A DNA stretch of 64,000 bases, from contig JAZGTN010000213.1 in assembly GCA_037783415.1 (NCBI GenBank), positions 930,001-994,000 of the forward strand. The letters are read 5' to 3'. Below, piece after piece: positions 12,450 through 23,200 of the stretch; position 1 is the first letter of the stretch; every line of letters starts with the position of its first letter. Source of the DNA: Leptasterias polaris (lineage: Eukaryota > Echinodermata > Asteroidea > Forcipulatida > Asteriidae). The translations under genes were made by a program, and so were the position numbers. The notes under the pieces are model-generated. The model saw only the letters and a program-made list of their open reading frames with translations, had not been told where the DNA came from and did no database searches.

Positions 12450-12662
12450 CGTCCATGTGAAATCGTGCATGCGGCACGGCGGCTCATACCAGTAATCTGG
12501 TCTCGCTGAAATCACGGCAACCGGCAGCGTACATGATAATAACACGGTGGCGATCAACGGGAAAACTGCTTTCGGAAACTCCGCAGATTTCATCCATTTC
12601 TGGTGTTGTTCCATCGCGAACTGGTACATTCGATGTGCCTTTATGGTCGAGTTGTGAAACAT
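12450..12662 (-). CDS. Putative first coding exon of an unrecognised small membrane protein
   Basis: Read on the minus strand, an ATG at 12662 follows an in-frame TAA (12671-12669). It opens 71 codons that end flush with a consensus donor GTAAGA at 12449, phase 0. The peptide begins MFHNSTIKAHRMYQFAMEQH, has a charged/polar stretch with KW and KSAEFPK, then one hydrophobic segment of about 22 residues (about 32-54; core PLIATVLLSCTLPVAVISA) followed by RPDYWYEPPCRMHDFTWT. That suggests a signal-anchored or single-pass membrane protein. The stretch is about half G+C in AT-rich surroundings, which favours a real exon. I recognise no family and could not find a downstream exon between 1 and 12.4 kb. 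A small mitochondrial or ER membrane subunit is one guess; a chance open frame is the alternative. Confidence 0.4.
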
Positions 12663-13111
12663 ACGCAATTAATAACAGGCCCTTGGTGGTTGACAATGGA
12701 GTTGATCATTCATGACATGACAAAAGCCGAAGGACAACGATTTTGTAGTAGTTCAGAATAGTTGAACAACTCAGCTTACCACAAGCAAATCGAGAATGGT
12801 AGTTTTATGTGTGTGTCAATGTGTGTGTGAAACGTGCGCATTCCTGCATCCGTCCGTGTTTCTTTTTGCGTAATTCGTTCAAAGTCCAATCAAGGCACGT
12901 GAATGAAAACAAACAAGTACCACTAAACTGTTACTGCATTGAGTGCACTCACTATCGAGGGGCTTCATCACAAAACCACAGTCAACGTATTTTATGCAAA
13001 TTAATAACATTGACGAGCCAATCACAGCGTGTTGATGATGGAAAGTCTTCAAGACGTTCACTTTTGACCAATTACATTGTTTCAAGTTTAGTTGCTTGTG
13101 TTTTTCTATAT
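12663..13111. promoter_or_regulatory. Possible upstream region of the minus-strand exon
   Basis: Between the minus-strand ATG and the hAT-like insertion lies mixed sequence with a CACGTG E-box (about 12897-12902) and CCAAT-type pentamers on both strands (for example AGCCAATCAC near 13.02 kb). On the minus strand a GTAAGC donor-like site near 12.78 kb could end a 5' UTR exon. No clear TATA box or initiator was seen. Confidence 0.25.
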
Positions 13112-13514
13112 AAACGGATCAAGGGCGTCGATGGGTGGGGGACGGGGGGGACATGTCCCCCCCACTTTTTAGACTGGGGGGACAGCATATCAGATGTCCC
13201 CTCCACTTTTTGATTGACTGAAATATGCAACAAAATATACAAATATACACCATTTTCTTGATTTTATATTTCATTACAATTTTTGTTCAAATAACAGAAT
13301 AGCGAACAAACGGTGAAATGTTTTCTTCATGTTAATCTTTTTTTCTGATGGACCACGCGCAGAATGCTATTTTGGGCCTATTTCCGTTCTAGAAATAGAC
13401 GACAAGTTTCGTCCAAGACATGAACGCCAAAATCCCGCTTACATAGCTTGTTATCATTCAAGTTATGCGTGTTTGTGTATGCTATAAATGTACGGTACAC
13501 GATTCCTCCACACA

Positions 13515-13742
13515 ATAGATAGTTCCCAGTAGACGCCATCTTTACGGGCAAATCGCATTTTGGCTTGCAGGCGCGCCAAGCGCTGAAATTATTAACGCAG
13601 CCGCGTCATTCACTAACCAATCATGCAATGAGTTTTGTGAAATGTGCGCGTGCTGCACGCCATTCTCACGCATAACGCATGACTGTGTGTTCAAAATTGC
13701 CCGTAAAGATGGCCGGTTTACGTCATATTGCAACCTATCTAT
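13515..13742. mobile_element. MITE, copy 2, nested in the hAT-like element
   Basis: 228 bp, nearly identical to 949-1175. ATAGATAG and CTATCTAT termini; subterminal GCCATCTTTACGGGCAAA faces TTGCCCGTAAAGATGGC. The presence of the same block elsewhere without hAT-like flanks shows it is an independent element. Confidence 0.85.
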
Positions 13743-13915
13743 AGACCCCTTGCATATGACATCACACGCTAAAAAGGCGCCCTCACTGAGGCCAAAAAGC
13801 GCCCTCACTGAGGTCAAAGGAGGCAGATGATTGGACGATAGGTGTTCTTTGCGCGTAAAATAGTGTGCGTGACCTCAGGGTCCATTTAGCGTTCCGCGTT
13901 ATGCAAGGGGTCTAT
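13743..13915. mobile_element. Short TIR element (TAGACCCCTTGCATA ends), nested
   Basis: Inverted ends TATAGACCCCTTGCATA and TATGCAAGGGGTCTATA. The interior has tandem GGCGCCCTCACTGAGG / AGCGCCCTCACTGAGG. The ends overlap TA dinucleotides, consistent with a TA-duplicating (Tc1/mariner-type) MITE, and the left end sits on the last bases of the neighbouring MITE. Confidence 0.75.
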
Positions 13916-14181
13916 AAAAGGAAGTCTGTGTGTGCGCGCACGTGCAAATGTGTTACATTTTGTTACAATCGCACAACGCACAAAATGTAGTAAAATCCAG
14001 TATTTTGTTTTTTCGAAGAGTTTCAAGCTGACACACGATAAACGCCGGACTCCCGAAGCATATTAAAATGGATATGTAAAAGTAATGGTGTGGGGTGCAA
14101 TTAATGTAAGATGTATTTTTTTCAAGACTTCTCGCCCGTCCCTCCTACTTTTCAGTAGCAATCGACGCCCTTGAAACGGAT

Positions 14182-17100
14182 GCTTGAGCAGGTGTGAAAA
14201 CAATACACTTTGCAAATCTCGCGCGTATTTTGAACCTTGGGACCTGTTAAAGTGCGCGAGTTTTTCCCCCTCGTGCGATAAAGCGATGTACGTGGAATTG
14301 GGACCAAAGTGGTCCCCGAAAAAATGTTCGAACACGCACGAGACTTGCCCGGTGCATGGTGGAAAGCTGCATAATACTATAAGACGAGACTGATACCATG
14401 CTTTGACTGTTTTCGTCGAGATTTGTATTATTTTTTATTTTTATCAAGTTGAAGCTTAGTACATAAACTTTACTCTAAATGTAATAAATGTTAAAATTCT
14501 TAATTAATTAGCCACTTTACAGCGAGGTGAATATTTAACTAGCCAACCTTGAAAGCACCATATCTCAAAAAGTAAACCCCCGATCGTCAAACTTTTTTCA
14601 GTTTTAGACTTCTGGAATACTGTCTATTTAATTTCCAGCCTAAAATTACGGACGACATCACAATGACGTCATTTATAGCGCGTTTTCATTCGTGTACAAA
14701 ACAAATCCAACTTCCAGAAACATAATTGTTCAATTAAGCTCAAATTAAATGTCCTAGATTACACAAATATTCCCTAAAACAAAATGTATTCAAACATTGT
14801 CAGTAGAAAAAAGAAATAATTCACAGGCAAACTTTACGACGGCGTAAAATTAGATTTGTATTTTCGAAAATTGTAAAATTCTAAACTCAATAAGTCCTCG
14901 ACCCATATAATAATTATGACCAGTGTTTTTGCGGTTTTTGTAGAAAACACATAGAGCCATTCCTGTCGCCGACTTACACAAACAAGTCTATGTTTATTTC
15001 AAGAATCGAGAAGAATGGTGGTTGTTTGCAGCGTTGTGTGTATCACCGCTCATTTCTTCAGTCAGGTTTCAGCGTGAACACAGAACAGACCGCCAGTGTT
15101 TTGGGACGAAGGTGCGGGTGTAGCAGACTTGTTTGCGCTTGTGGGACAGTCGTTTGCCGAAAACCACATGTTTTATTAAGGTTCTTATGCAAACGCGTTA
15201 TATTTCGGGAAATCGCCGTGTAACCAACAACAAAACTTGTTGGGGTAGCAATAGGGCAATAAAACGAGCTGATTGAGGAAAGGTGTAGAAAAGAAAAATT
15301 ACATTTTCCATGGCTAAACGGTCAGTGTTGGATTTGGGGGTGAAGAGCGAAAATTTACAACAAATTCATATCCCATAGTTATATATTTACTATTTTAGCC
15401 TAACAAGAACAACATACTCGATCGGTATTAAAGGGCACAAAAATTGAGCTGATTATCATAATTTGTAGGCCCTCAAAATCTTTTGAATTATAACGTTTTG
15501 GGGTTCATGCAATTAATAGATTGTGTAATTATACGAACCTATCACAAGTACCTTTGGGGTTCTGTGCTTTAACTTTTGAGAAGACTTGATAAATGTAGGC
15601 GTTAGAGTCGGCCCTATTTTACTCGGGAAGTGGAGGGGTGCTTCACAAATACTGGCAGCAAGTCGGTTAGGGAAATAGCATATTTTCGGGGTTTTTCTTT
15701 TTGGGGTAAATAGCAAAAATTCCAAGCGGCTGACCTGCCAAAAATTGAAAATAATTCTGAAGTTTAGTTGTCCGAAAATATGTATAGTTGGTTTTCAAGA
15801 GGCTCAGAGACTTAAAGGAATTTGTTGAGTATTTTTTGAATATTTAGCATTGGTTCCTATGGGCTTTAATTAAAGTGGTGCACCATTTGTATACAAAATG
15901 GCGGCGCCCGAGCAGCCATGTCAGTTTTTTTGTTTACAGTTATGTAGGCTTGGAAACGACGACAGTAATGAGTTGTGTGGGGCATTTTTCATAAGTTGTT
16001 GCTGTTTTTGTATTAAAAACGTAATTTCTTTGGCTGTAAACAGTTAGTATAGTAATAATGTTGCTATTTCCTCAAATTACAACACATTTATTAACATAAT
16101 TACTACAGACCATGCCAGACACCACAAACTTATAAACATAAAAACAAACAACAAATGTACGAATTACAACAAACCGACAATGCATGCAACATTTTCCGAC
16201 TTTTCCCAATAATCCAGTGTCATAATTGTAAATGAATAGTTGTGATCGGTGTCGATTGTTACCATGGTAACCGTTTGTTTTACCTTGGGTCGAACGATTT
16301 TAAAATCTCTTTGTTTTTCTTTTACGCAAAAACCTTTCCTTTTTTATTATTATTATTTATTTATTTTTTTAAGCGTTTTCAAAATATGCTAAATCCAACT
16401 TTTCGTACCAAAAAATACTGTAGAAGTCCTCATTATTGATGCACCGTGGTTCTAAAACGTTGCCGGGAATATTGAATTTTCAGTGGAAAAACTAAAAAGT
16501 CTAACTTTCCCCAAAATGGGATAAATAATGATTATAGCGCCCCCAACGATAACCCAGTAATATCATTTTACGTCATTCTATGGAACATTTAATATGTTGA
16601 AATAACAAGATTACAAAGTTTAATAGCATTTGGACTATAAATAAAATTCAGATTTTTTGAATTTTTTATTTTTGAAACAAAAAAATGGAAATAACTGGCT
16701 ACAAAGGCTCTTTTGATTTTTGTATTATTGTTTTTCCCCTTTCATTAAACTTGTTAAATGAACCATAGAGAATGAACATGTGGCAAGATTCATAAAAACA
16801 TTGGCAAGAGAATTGTTGAAGTGTAGCGGACTATGTGCCTCGGAGGCCTCCTCCCGTTCCCGTAAAGTAAAAGAAAAGCCCCGCCCTGATCACTAGTTGG
16901 AGATTTTCAAAAGATCTGGTTATCCACACCTCATCGTGACATTATTGACATCAAACATAACAACAAACACTTCTCTCAGACTCATCGGATCGAAAACTGC
17001 ACACACAATCTAAAAAGTTCCGAGCTCGTTAGAGAGAAGTGCGCCCTCTAAACAAAACGAGCTTTAGGGGAGAGTAGACTGGTACTGGCTTCAGTCACGA

Positions 17101-17379
17101 TAAAGACAGGCACTGGCGTAACAATTAAATCATTTCATTGGATGAGCGAACGTAAATTACTTGCACGCGCGCGTGCTTGTGGGGCGCATAGGGCGTCAAA
17201 ATGAAGCTTTTATTTGATCTTGCTTGAAACAAAGGGCTTGCTTTGCGCTTGCGAAAATGCATGTTTTTTCAATGATAAAATGTGGTTTCTCTTTTTGGCA
17301 ATTGATACCACACAAAACTGTTTCAAAGGTACATGTACATCCCCCAAGATCGTGGTAGTTTCGCGATGCCGGGATCCTG
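14182..17379. other. Intergenic sequence between hAT-like element and HUWE1 promoter
   Basis: About 14209-14356 (AATCTCGCGCGTATTTTGAA ... GGGACCAAAGTGGTCC ... CACGAGACTTG) is a diverged relative of the left end of the 707-bp TIR element at 38673. An AAAATGGCGGC YY1-like site near 15.9 kb has no donor or reading frame around it. The rest is AT-rich and unrecognised. Confidence 0.4.
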
Positions 17380-17495
17380 GCGTCATTATCGTGAGCCTCC
17401 GATTGATGACGTCAGGAGAGATTGCAGACATTGTTCATCCGGGACTTTGTGATAGGGAGACAACACGGGCAAAATGGCGACGATTCGTGTTACAT
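17380..17495 (+). promoter_or_regulatory. Candidate HUWE1 promoter and 5' UTR exon 1
   Basis: A GC-richer island in AT-rich DNA upstream of the first coding exon. It contains a perfect CRE palindrome TGACGTCA (17407-17414) and a YY1-type element AAAATGGCGAC (from 17471). A consensus splice donor GTGAGT follows at 17496, so a non-coding exon could end at 17495 and join the exon starting at 20119. An inverted CCAAT box lies near 17.14 kb. The transcription start cannot be read from sequence, and other upstream exons are possible. Confidence 0.5.
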
Positions 17496-20118
17496 GTGAG
17501 TGTTTCTTTCTGCAAATTTTTGTATTATTTTGTGTAAAATGACTGAAATTTCTGCTAATTTGGATTTAAAATATAAAATATAATATGTATGGCAACATTA
17601 CTAAAATTCTCAAATGACAAATATGTGTATGCTTTGCAAGGAAATTGATAATTTTAATATATATGATTTGGTGGTGAGCACGACGATGTGAATGGTGAAT
17701 GATGATTCTTACTCTTCCTAATGTAATAAGTTGGGTTGGTTCATTCAAGTAAATTTATGGTTGGTGATTTTAGTTGTGCAGTGCTTCCGTTAAGACTAAT
17801 TATAGCGCCAGGTCTGGAGTTCATTAAATTGAAGCTACAATGAGGCCATGGCCCATTCCCTTGTCTTGGCCTTGGTGCCCCTTCAAAAGTTTCCTATAGA
17901 AAGATTTTTATACTTTTTTTTTTATAGATAATAAAATAATGAAATACAAAAATTAAGATGCCCTTTTTCCAAATTGCAAAGTGAAAGTTCCCTTGCCCTT
18001 GCTCTCTGAAAGATGAAGTATCTGGTCTGTAGTGTAGTGCTCTTTACTCGCTCTGATTATTGGCCCATGACGACGATCGCCTAGGGCCATCATTTAGTAG
18101 GTTTTTACAACTAAAAACATTTTTCAAAAATTGCCCAAAATGTTTTCTTACTCCCAACAAAGCCAAACTGTAGTGACAAAGGGAAAATGAATATTACTGA
18201 TTTACTCTGGACTCTGATTCTATTTCTTGGTCTCCAAAACCCAAGACAGAACTTTTGACCCCCCCCCCCCCCTCACCCTTTCCCGGGGAAATAAGTTTTC
18301 AAATAAAAACAGACATTTTGTATGCCTAAGTTTTGCCCACATGTTTACTGGCTCGTTTTGTAAAATTGTGGTGAGAATTCAATAAATGAAATAAGTTGCT
18401 TCACAGTGACTCGTTTTCATGTTTTACATTATATGGAGAATCTGCAGTCAGGAATGCATATTTTTTTCCCCTCTGTTTTAGGAAGTCAATTCTGTCACAC
18501 AAAATTATGACGCCATCATAATGGTAAACGACCACCAGCTAGCTTTTTGCTTGCTGGATGTGTCTGTCATGAATCAGCCGTCTGGTGCATCAGGAGGTCT
18601 GATAATACTTTGATCAAGTTAGGGAAAGGAAGATTTTTCCTCAGTGAAACTAAAAAGGAAAACTATGAAAATTTCTACTTGGAAAGTTCAATGGGCACCT
18701 GACCAAGAGGCATGGAAGTAATTGCCTTCAGGGTTTGTCCTAAACTTTTTCAGTGACTTCCCAGCAGGACCAGGGCCCAATTTCATGGCTCTGCTTACCG
18801 CCGAATTCTGCGCTTGTGATAACCATTCTCCGCTTACCGTGCAAGCTCTGAATTTCTGCGCTAGCTGTGTAAGCGTAGAATGCCTAGTAACGTGGACTAC
18901 ATGTACGCGCGCACAAGCAAAAATTCCATGCTAACCAGTGAAATACGCTTGACGTAAGCGCAGAATTCCCTGCTTCCGTAAGCGCCGATTCTTTGCTTAC
19001 CGTAAGCAGAGCCATGAAATTTGGCCCAGTTAGCTTGTCATTACACTGGTCTGTCAGCTTTTGCACTTGTCCATAATTCATATTAAATAGTGATGCTTTT
19101 CAACACTAAGCCAGACCACTTGGAGAGAATTTTGACTAGTGCCCACGTGTTTTTAAACTGATATTTGGCCAGCAGACAACTGTTAAGGGAGAACGCTGGC
19201 CTCCATAAAAAGGCTTCTGAGCAAAGTTAGTCAAAATGTATGCATCTTGATGTGAATGCATCAAATTTCAAATCAATCTTTCTTTCTTTCTCACTGCAGT
19301 TAACACATAACATAGTGAGGGAAAAATTTAGCCATAAAACAAGTTTTGTTTTCCCTCGCTCAGTATAGCAAAAAAACAGAGGGAGTTCACAGTAGTAGTA
19401 CAATTTATGGGGCTAGGTTGGTACTCAATGGTGGTAAACTATGATCAGTACTTTGGTCGTGCTAATGTACCAAATGTTAATTTTGAGATTGTTTAAGTGA
19501 AAACAATGCAAATAGTTTATCATTTGTCAGGGATTTTGTCAGTGTTTGTGTTTAATTTAAACAGGCTTTATTTCAAGCTGTAATCAAAATACGCACTGGT
19601 TAATTCGGGGATCATCAAATGCTTCAGTTATTTTCTCAACATTAACATTATTTCAGACAGATCTATTTCTCTGGAGAATTGGTAGCTGTCTTAACTTTAT
19701 AAACCATGTGCTTTGTAAACAATTTGTATAACTACCAATGTCAAGTTTCTGCCCCAAATGCAAAGTACATATATGTACTTGTTAATAAAATGGGGGTTAC
19801 ATTAAATGTCGCAGTGATAGCCTAATGGCTCTCCTGTGAATCTCGTGGTACTGGTGCTGTTCTCCAGAGACAGTTTGCTCTCGCAAGACTTCTGCTCTTG
19901 AGACTCTGGCGGGAGCCAACAGTTTCAAAAGAGAGCAGCAGTATCGCAAGAGTCACTTGAGAACCTCTACGCTATCACCGCACCAAACTTGATACATCTA
20001 ATGACTTGTTCATGAGTCTACCACGGAGCAGAAGCAGTGAGTAAATCCACATATTGCTGGGTTTTGTCTGGTTTTGAAAAATGTTATTGAAATGTGATAT
20101 TTTCTTTCATTTATGCAG
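17496..20118 (+). other. Putative HUWE1 intron 1
   Basis: Spans from the candidate exon-1 donor to the coding-exon acceptor. Contains dispersed-repeat copies near 17840-18000 and 18600-18735, a C run at 18260-18272, and the foldback element at 18771-19028. Otherwise nothing. Confidence 0.5.
18771..19028. mobile_element. Foldback element, CAGGGCCC long type, copy 1
   Basis: CAGGGCCCAATTTCATGGCT at the left faces AGCCATGAAATTTGGCCCA at the right. Inner arms repeat CTGCTTACCG / GTAAGCGCAGAATTC on opposite strands, so nearly the whole 258 bp can fold. Sister copy in reverse order at 25769-26022. Confidence 0.8.
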
Positions 20119-20200
20119 GTATTCTACACGGTTGATGATTAATTAGCCGTCAAACATGAAAGTCGATCGAAGCAAGCTCAAGAAAAGCGCCTCTGAAGTG
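20119..20200 (+). CDS. HUWE1: HUWE1 exon with start codon (CDS from 20156)
   Basis: Acceptor TTTATGCAG ends at 20118 and donor GTAAGT begins at 20201. The first 37 bases are 5' UTR, with an in-frame TAG three codons before the ATG. It codes residues 1-15, [15 protein letters not shown], the conserved HUWE1 N-terminus, and ends in phase 0. Confidence 0.95.
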
Positions 20201-23200
20201 GTAAGTTGCTTCAGAGATTAAGTCCCTTGTCATGTCTCAAGGGAATGTGAATGCAATCTTTAAAGAAACAAAGAGTTGCACTAATTAGCCCTTACAGACC
20301 CAAGTCCTCCTACATCTTTGCCAAAGTGACTGATTCAGAAGGACTGGGCAAGTAGACCCAAACAAAAAGTGCTGATCACAGGGTCAGGCATACCAATTTC
20401 ATTTAACTCCAAACAATGTGGTGTGATGTGACAAAGGAGAAGAGGATATTGCAGGAATTTTTGCCACACGCTAGCCAAACTGTCCACTCAGATGCGAATG
20501 TTCAGCAAAAGAAAATGCCCCTATTTTATTACTGTACAGTGTATGTGTGAATCTTAAATCCTACTCCGTTTTTATCAAAGATTGTTTTGCATTCGTTTCC
20601 AACCAAATTCATTATTTGTTGTTTTGTTGAAGAAATGCAAAATACAAGCTACACATTCAAGTCTCCCACCCCCTGTCCTTTCAAAGATTGTAATTGTATA
20701 TCATAAAATTAAAAATCTGTAAGCAAACAAGCATTAACCCTAACTCCCAAAGCGTTTTTACTAGAATCCATCCCTAACCCAACACATTCCAACAGCTTAT
20801 ACTACCATGCGATGGGAACCGTACCCAATCTTAGGGGGACGATACACAACCTAACAAACTCCAACAGGCCTTTTTTGTTTGATTTTGTTGGAGTGTGTAC
20901 ACTTGGCATGTGCAAAATTTGATCAGTGAAATCACACAGTACCCAACGTAACATAATCCAACAACTATCTCATTAGACCATGGAGGAAAGAGCAATGCCA
21001 GACATGTACATTTCACACATCCACCATACCCACTCAATCAAATTCCAACACCATTACTTGTCAGCAAGGATACACAATCCCACAGAATCAAACACCCAAT
21101 CCTAACTTCACTGTACTTAACCTAACAAAATTAAACACTTTGCCCTGTTTGAATTTGTAGGGTTAGGGATTGTTAGGGTTAATTAATTAATTATTGAAGA
21201 GAACCAGCATATAAGGCCTGTGCTAAACGTCACACTTTTGCTGTGTCAAAATCAAATAATTAGAAAATGATAAATAAAATTTGACAAAAGAGCGACGTTT
21301 AGCGCAAATTTTTGATTTAAGTTGGACACTACCGTAAAGCACTGTAAGCTCTGCCGTGCTACATGGTAGCACTCATGACGTGTTGAATTAAATTGAATCA
21401 AATTGAATTCTCAGTTGGACGATGCTCTTTGGGAATACGCATGTGCAAAGCGTTTGAAAAATGTTTTATGTGTATTTTCTAATATTGCTAGTGCCATAGC
21501 TTGGAGTATTCTGGGATGGGATTGGAATGTTATCATTAATCTTCGGAATATAGGCCGCGGCTTATACATTGATTTTGGCCCTTTTCAACATTTCGGCGGC
21601 TTATATGCCGGGCGGCTTAAACAATGACGCATAAATCTTGTTTTTAAAAAGATCGTTTGTAAAATATTTCTGAAACGAAACAATTTTCTGAACCAAAAAA
21701 ACCCCAAAACAAAACATGGCCTGTGTGATGTGATGGTTTTGACGAAATGTTGTTGAAAATCCCAGCTCATCTTTCGAGCTGAGCGGTCGTGAAACTTACG
21801 CCCACCGTGCTTGCTTCGATTATGACTTTCTCTGGTGACCGCTTGCTTGTACCGTACTTAATGCCGTGAAGAAGTAGGTGACCAGTGTGGTATCGCCATG
21901 CAGTCGTTTATATTAACGTTGTTACAATTTTTTCAATAAATGTCACATGAACGTGCGAGTTGATTACGAATCTCCGTTCTAACTAGCGTTAGCCATACAG
22001 TTGTTCAGTTGTTCTAGCCATGGTTGTCTTTCTTCATATCGCTGCACAGGCCGCTTACCATTTGGCCGAATGACGTAATGCTTCTCATAGCACTGCCATC
22101 CCATAGTATTCATCACCTCGATCCCGCGGATGTGCTTGCTTCTAGATACTTTATTGTCAGGGGATGAAGAAACGGCATGTAGCCGTTGGAGCGAAGGTGC
22201 AAGGGAAATTCCCTTGGTGAGAAATCACCGCGTGTTCGGGAAACGTCACGTGCACGTGTATAAGAATAAAAATCGAGGCAGCAGCTTCAGAGATCGCGCG
22301 CAACGTTCGGGGCTGGTTGGCACTAACCAGTCCTAAAAAAATCCCGACCGGCTCTCAAGCAATGTTACGACATTGCCGACCGGTATTTTTTCTACTAAAT
22401 AAGCTTAAAATAATACTAAGGAATTCTTCTTTTGTAACTGAAAACTATCAAAACTAAAAGTGTTAAATCTTGGCCTCGACGATCGCGATTGATCAATTCT
22501 TGTTGGTGTCATTTTTATTTCAAGTTGAATGTTTGATGCAGCGATGTTTCCCCTTTCTATGCTACTGTAGTAGAAAAAAATATATTCTCACAGCGTCTGT
22601 TTGCTGCCGCATCCTATGAGTAAAACAATAGAAAACCTAGGAGCCAGACTATAGTAGAACGTATAGCTCTACGCATAGAGAAAGGACCTTTCTCTATGCT
22701 CTACGTTAATGCATCGAGTATGTGTCTAAATGGTTTATGTATTAGTGTATCACGTACATGTAGCCAGACTTCCTCCTGTAAGACGATCTGTTTTCATGGA
22801 ATATTGTATGGATATTAAATTCAGTGCTTTTACCTCAGCAGTTTATCAATACAGTCAAATCTTGTTTGTTTATAATTGCTCACTTCCTCCCTGCGATAAA
22901 ACCGTCTTTCCGCGTTAGAAAAAACTTAACGAATATCGAATATCGGCGATATTTACACGACAATATATCGCCATTCAAAATTTACGAAAAGAAAATAGAC
23001 CCACTTGACTGCAGACCATTCTAGTAAAATGATTTAAATAACGATCGATGGTGTTAACTTCAGTACATTTTTACTTAAATGCAACGCAAGACGCACTTTG
23101 TGGCGATGTACAATGACTGTCGTGCCGCCCGCTAGTCACTGTACATCACCACAGAGGACCGCAAACAGCCTGCAATCGTGGACCCTCCTTTGTTCAACTC

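Larger units (their letters stand above)
13120..14173. mobile_element. hAT-like non-autonomous DNA transposon with 8-bp target duplication
   Basis: Perfect 13-bp terminal inverted repeats, CAAGGGCGTCGAT at 13120-13132 and ATCGACGCCCTTG at 14161-14173. These are flanked by the direct duplication AAACGGAT at 13112-13119 and 14174-14181. An 8-bp duplication is typical of the hAT superfamily. Near the left end are GGGGGGACATGTCCCCCC and a second CCCCTCCACTTTTTGA copy; near the right, GTCCCTCCTACTTTT. No transposase is seen. It carries two nested elements at 13515-13742 and about 13743-13915. Confidence 0.9.

Noticed and set aside
14990..15223. Cys-rich 77-codon plus-strand open frame
   Set aside because: No signal peptide, no regular cysteine spacing and no splice signals. 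It is treated as chance.
15885..15940. A second promoter at AAAATGGCGGCGCCCGAGC
   Set aside because: It has a YY1-like core, but no nearby splice donor, no reading frame of note and no CpG cluster beyond the core. The 17.4-kb site has a better exon context.
20700..21190. CCTAAC/TTAGGG-like words suggesting interstitial telomere repeats
   Set aside because: The words are irregularly spaced, mixed with CCAACA and never form consecutive hexamers.
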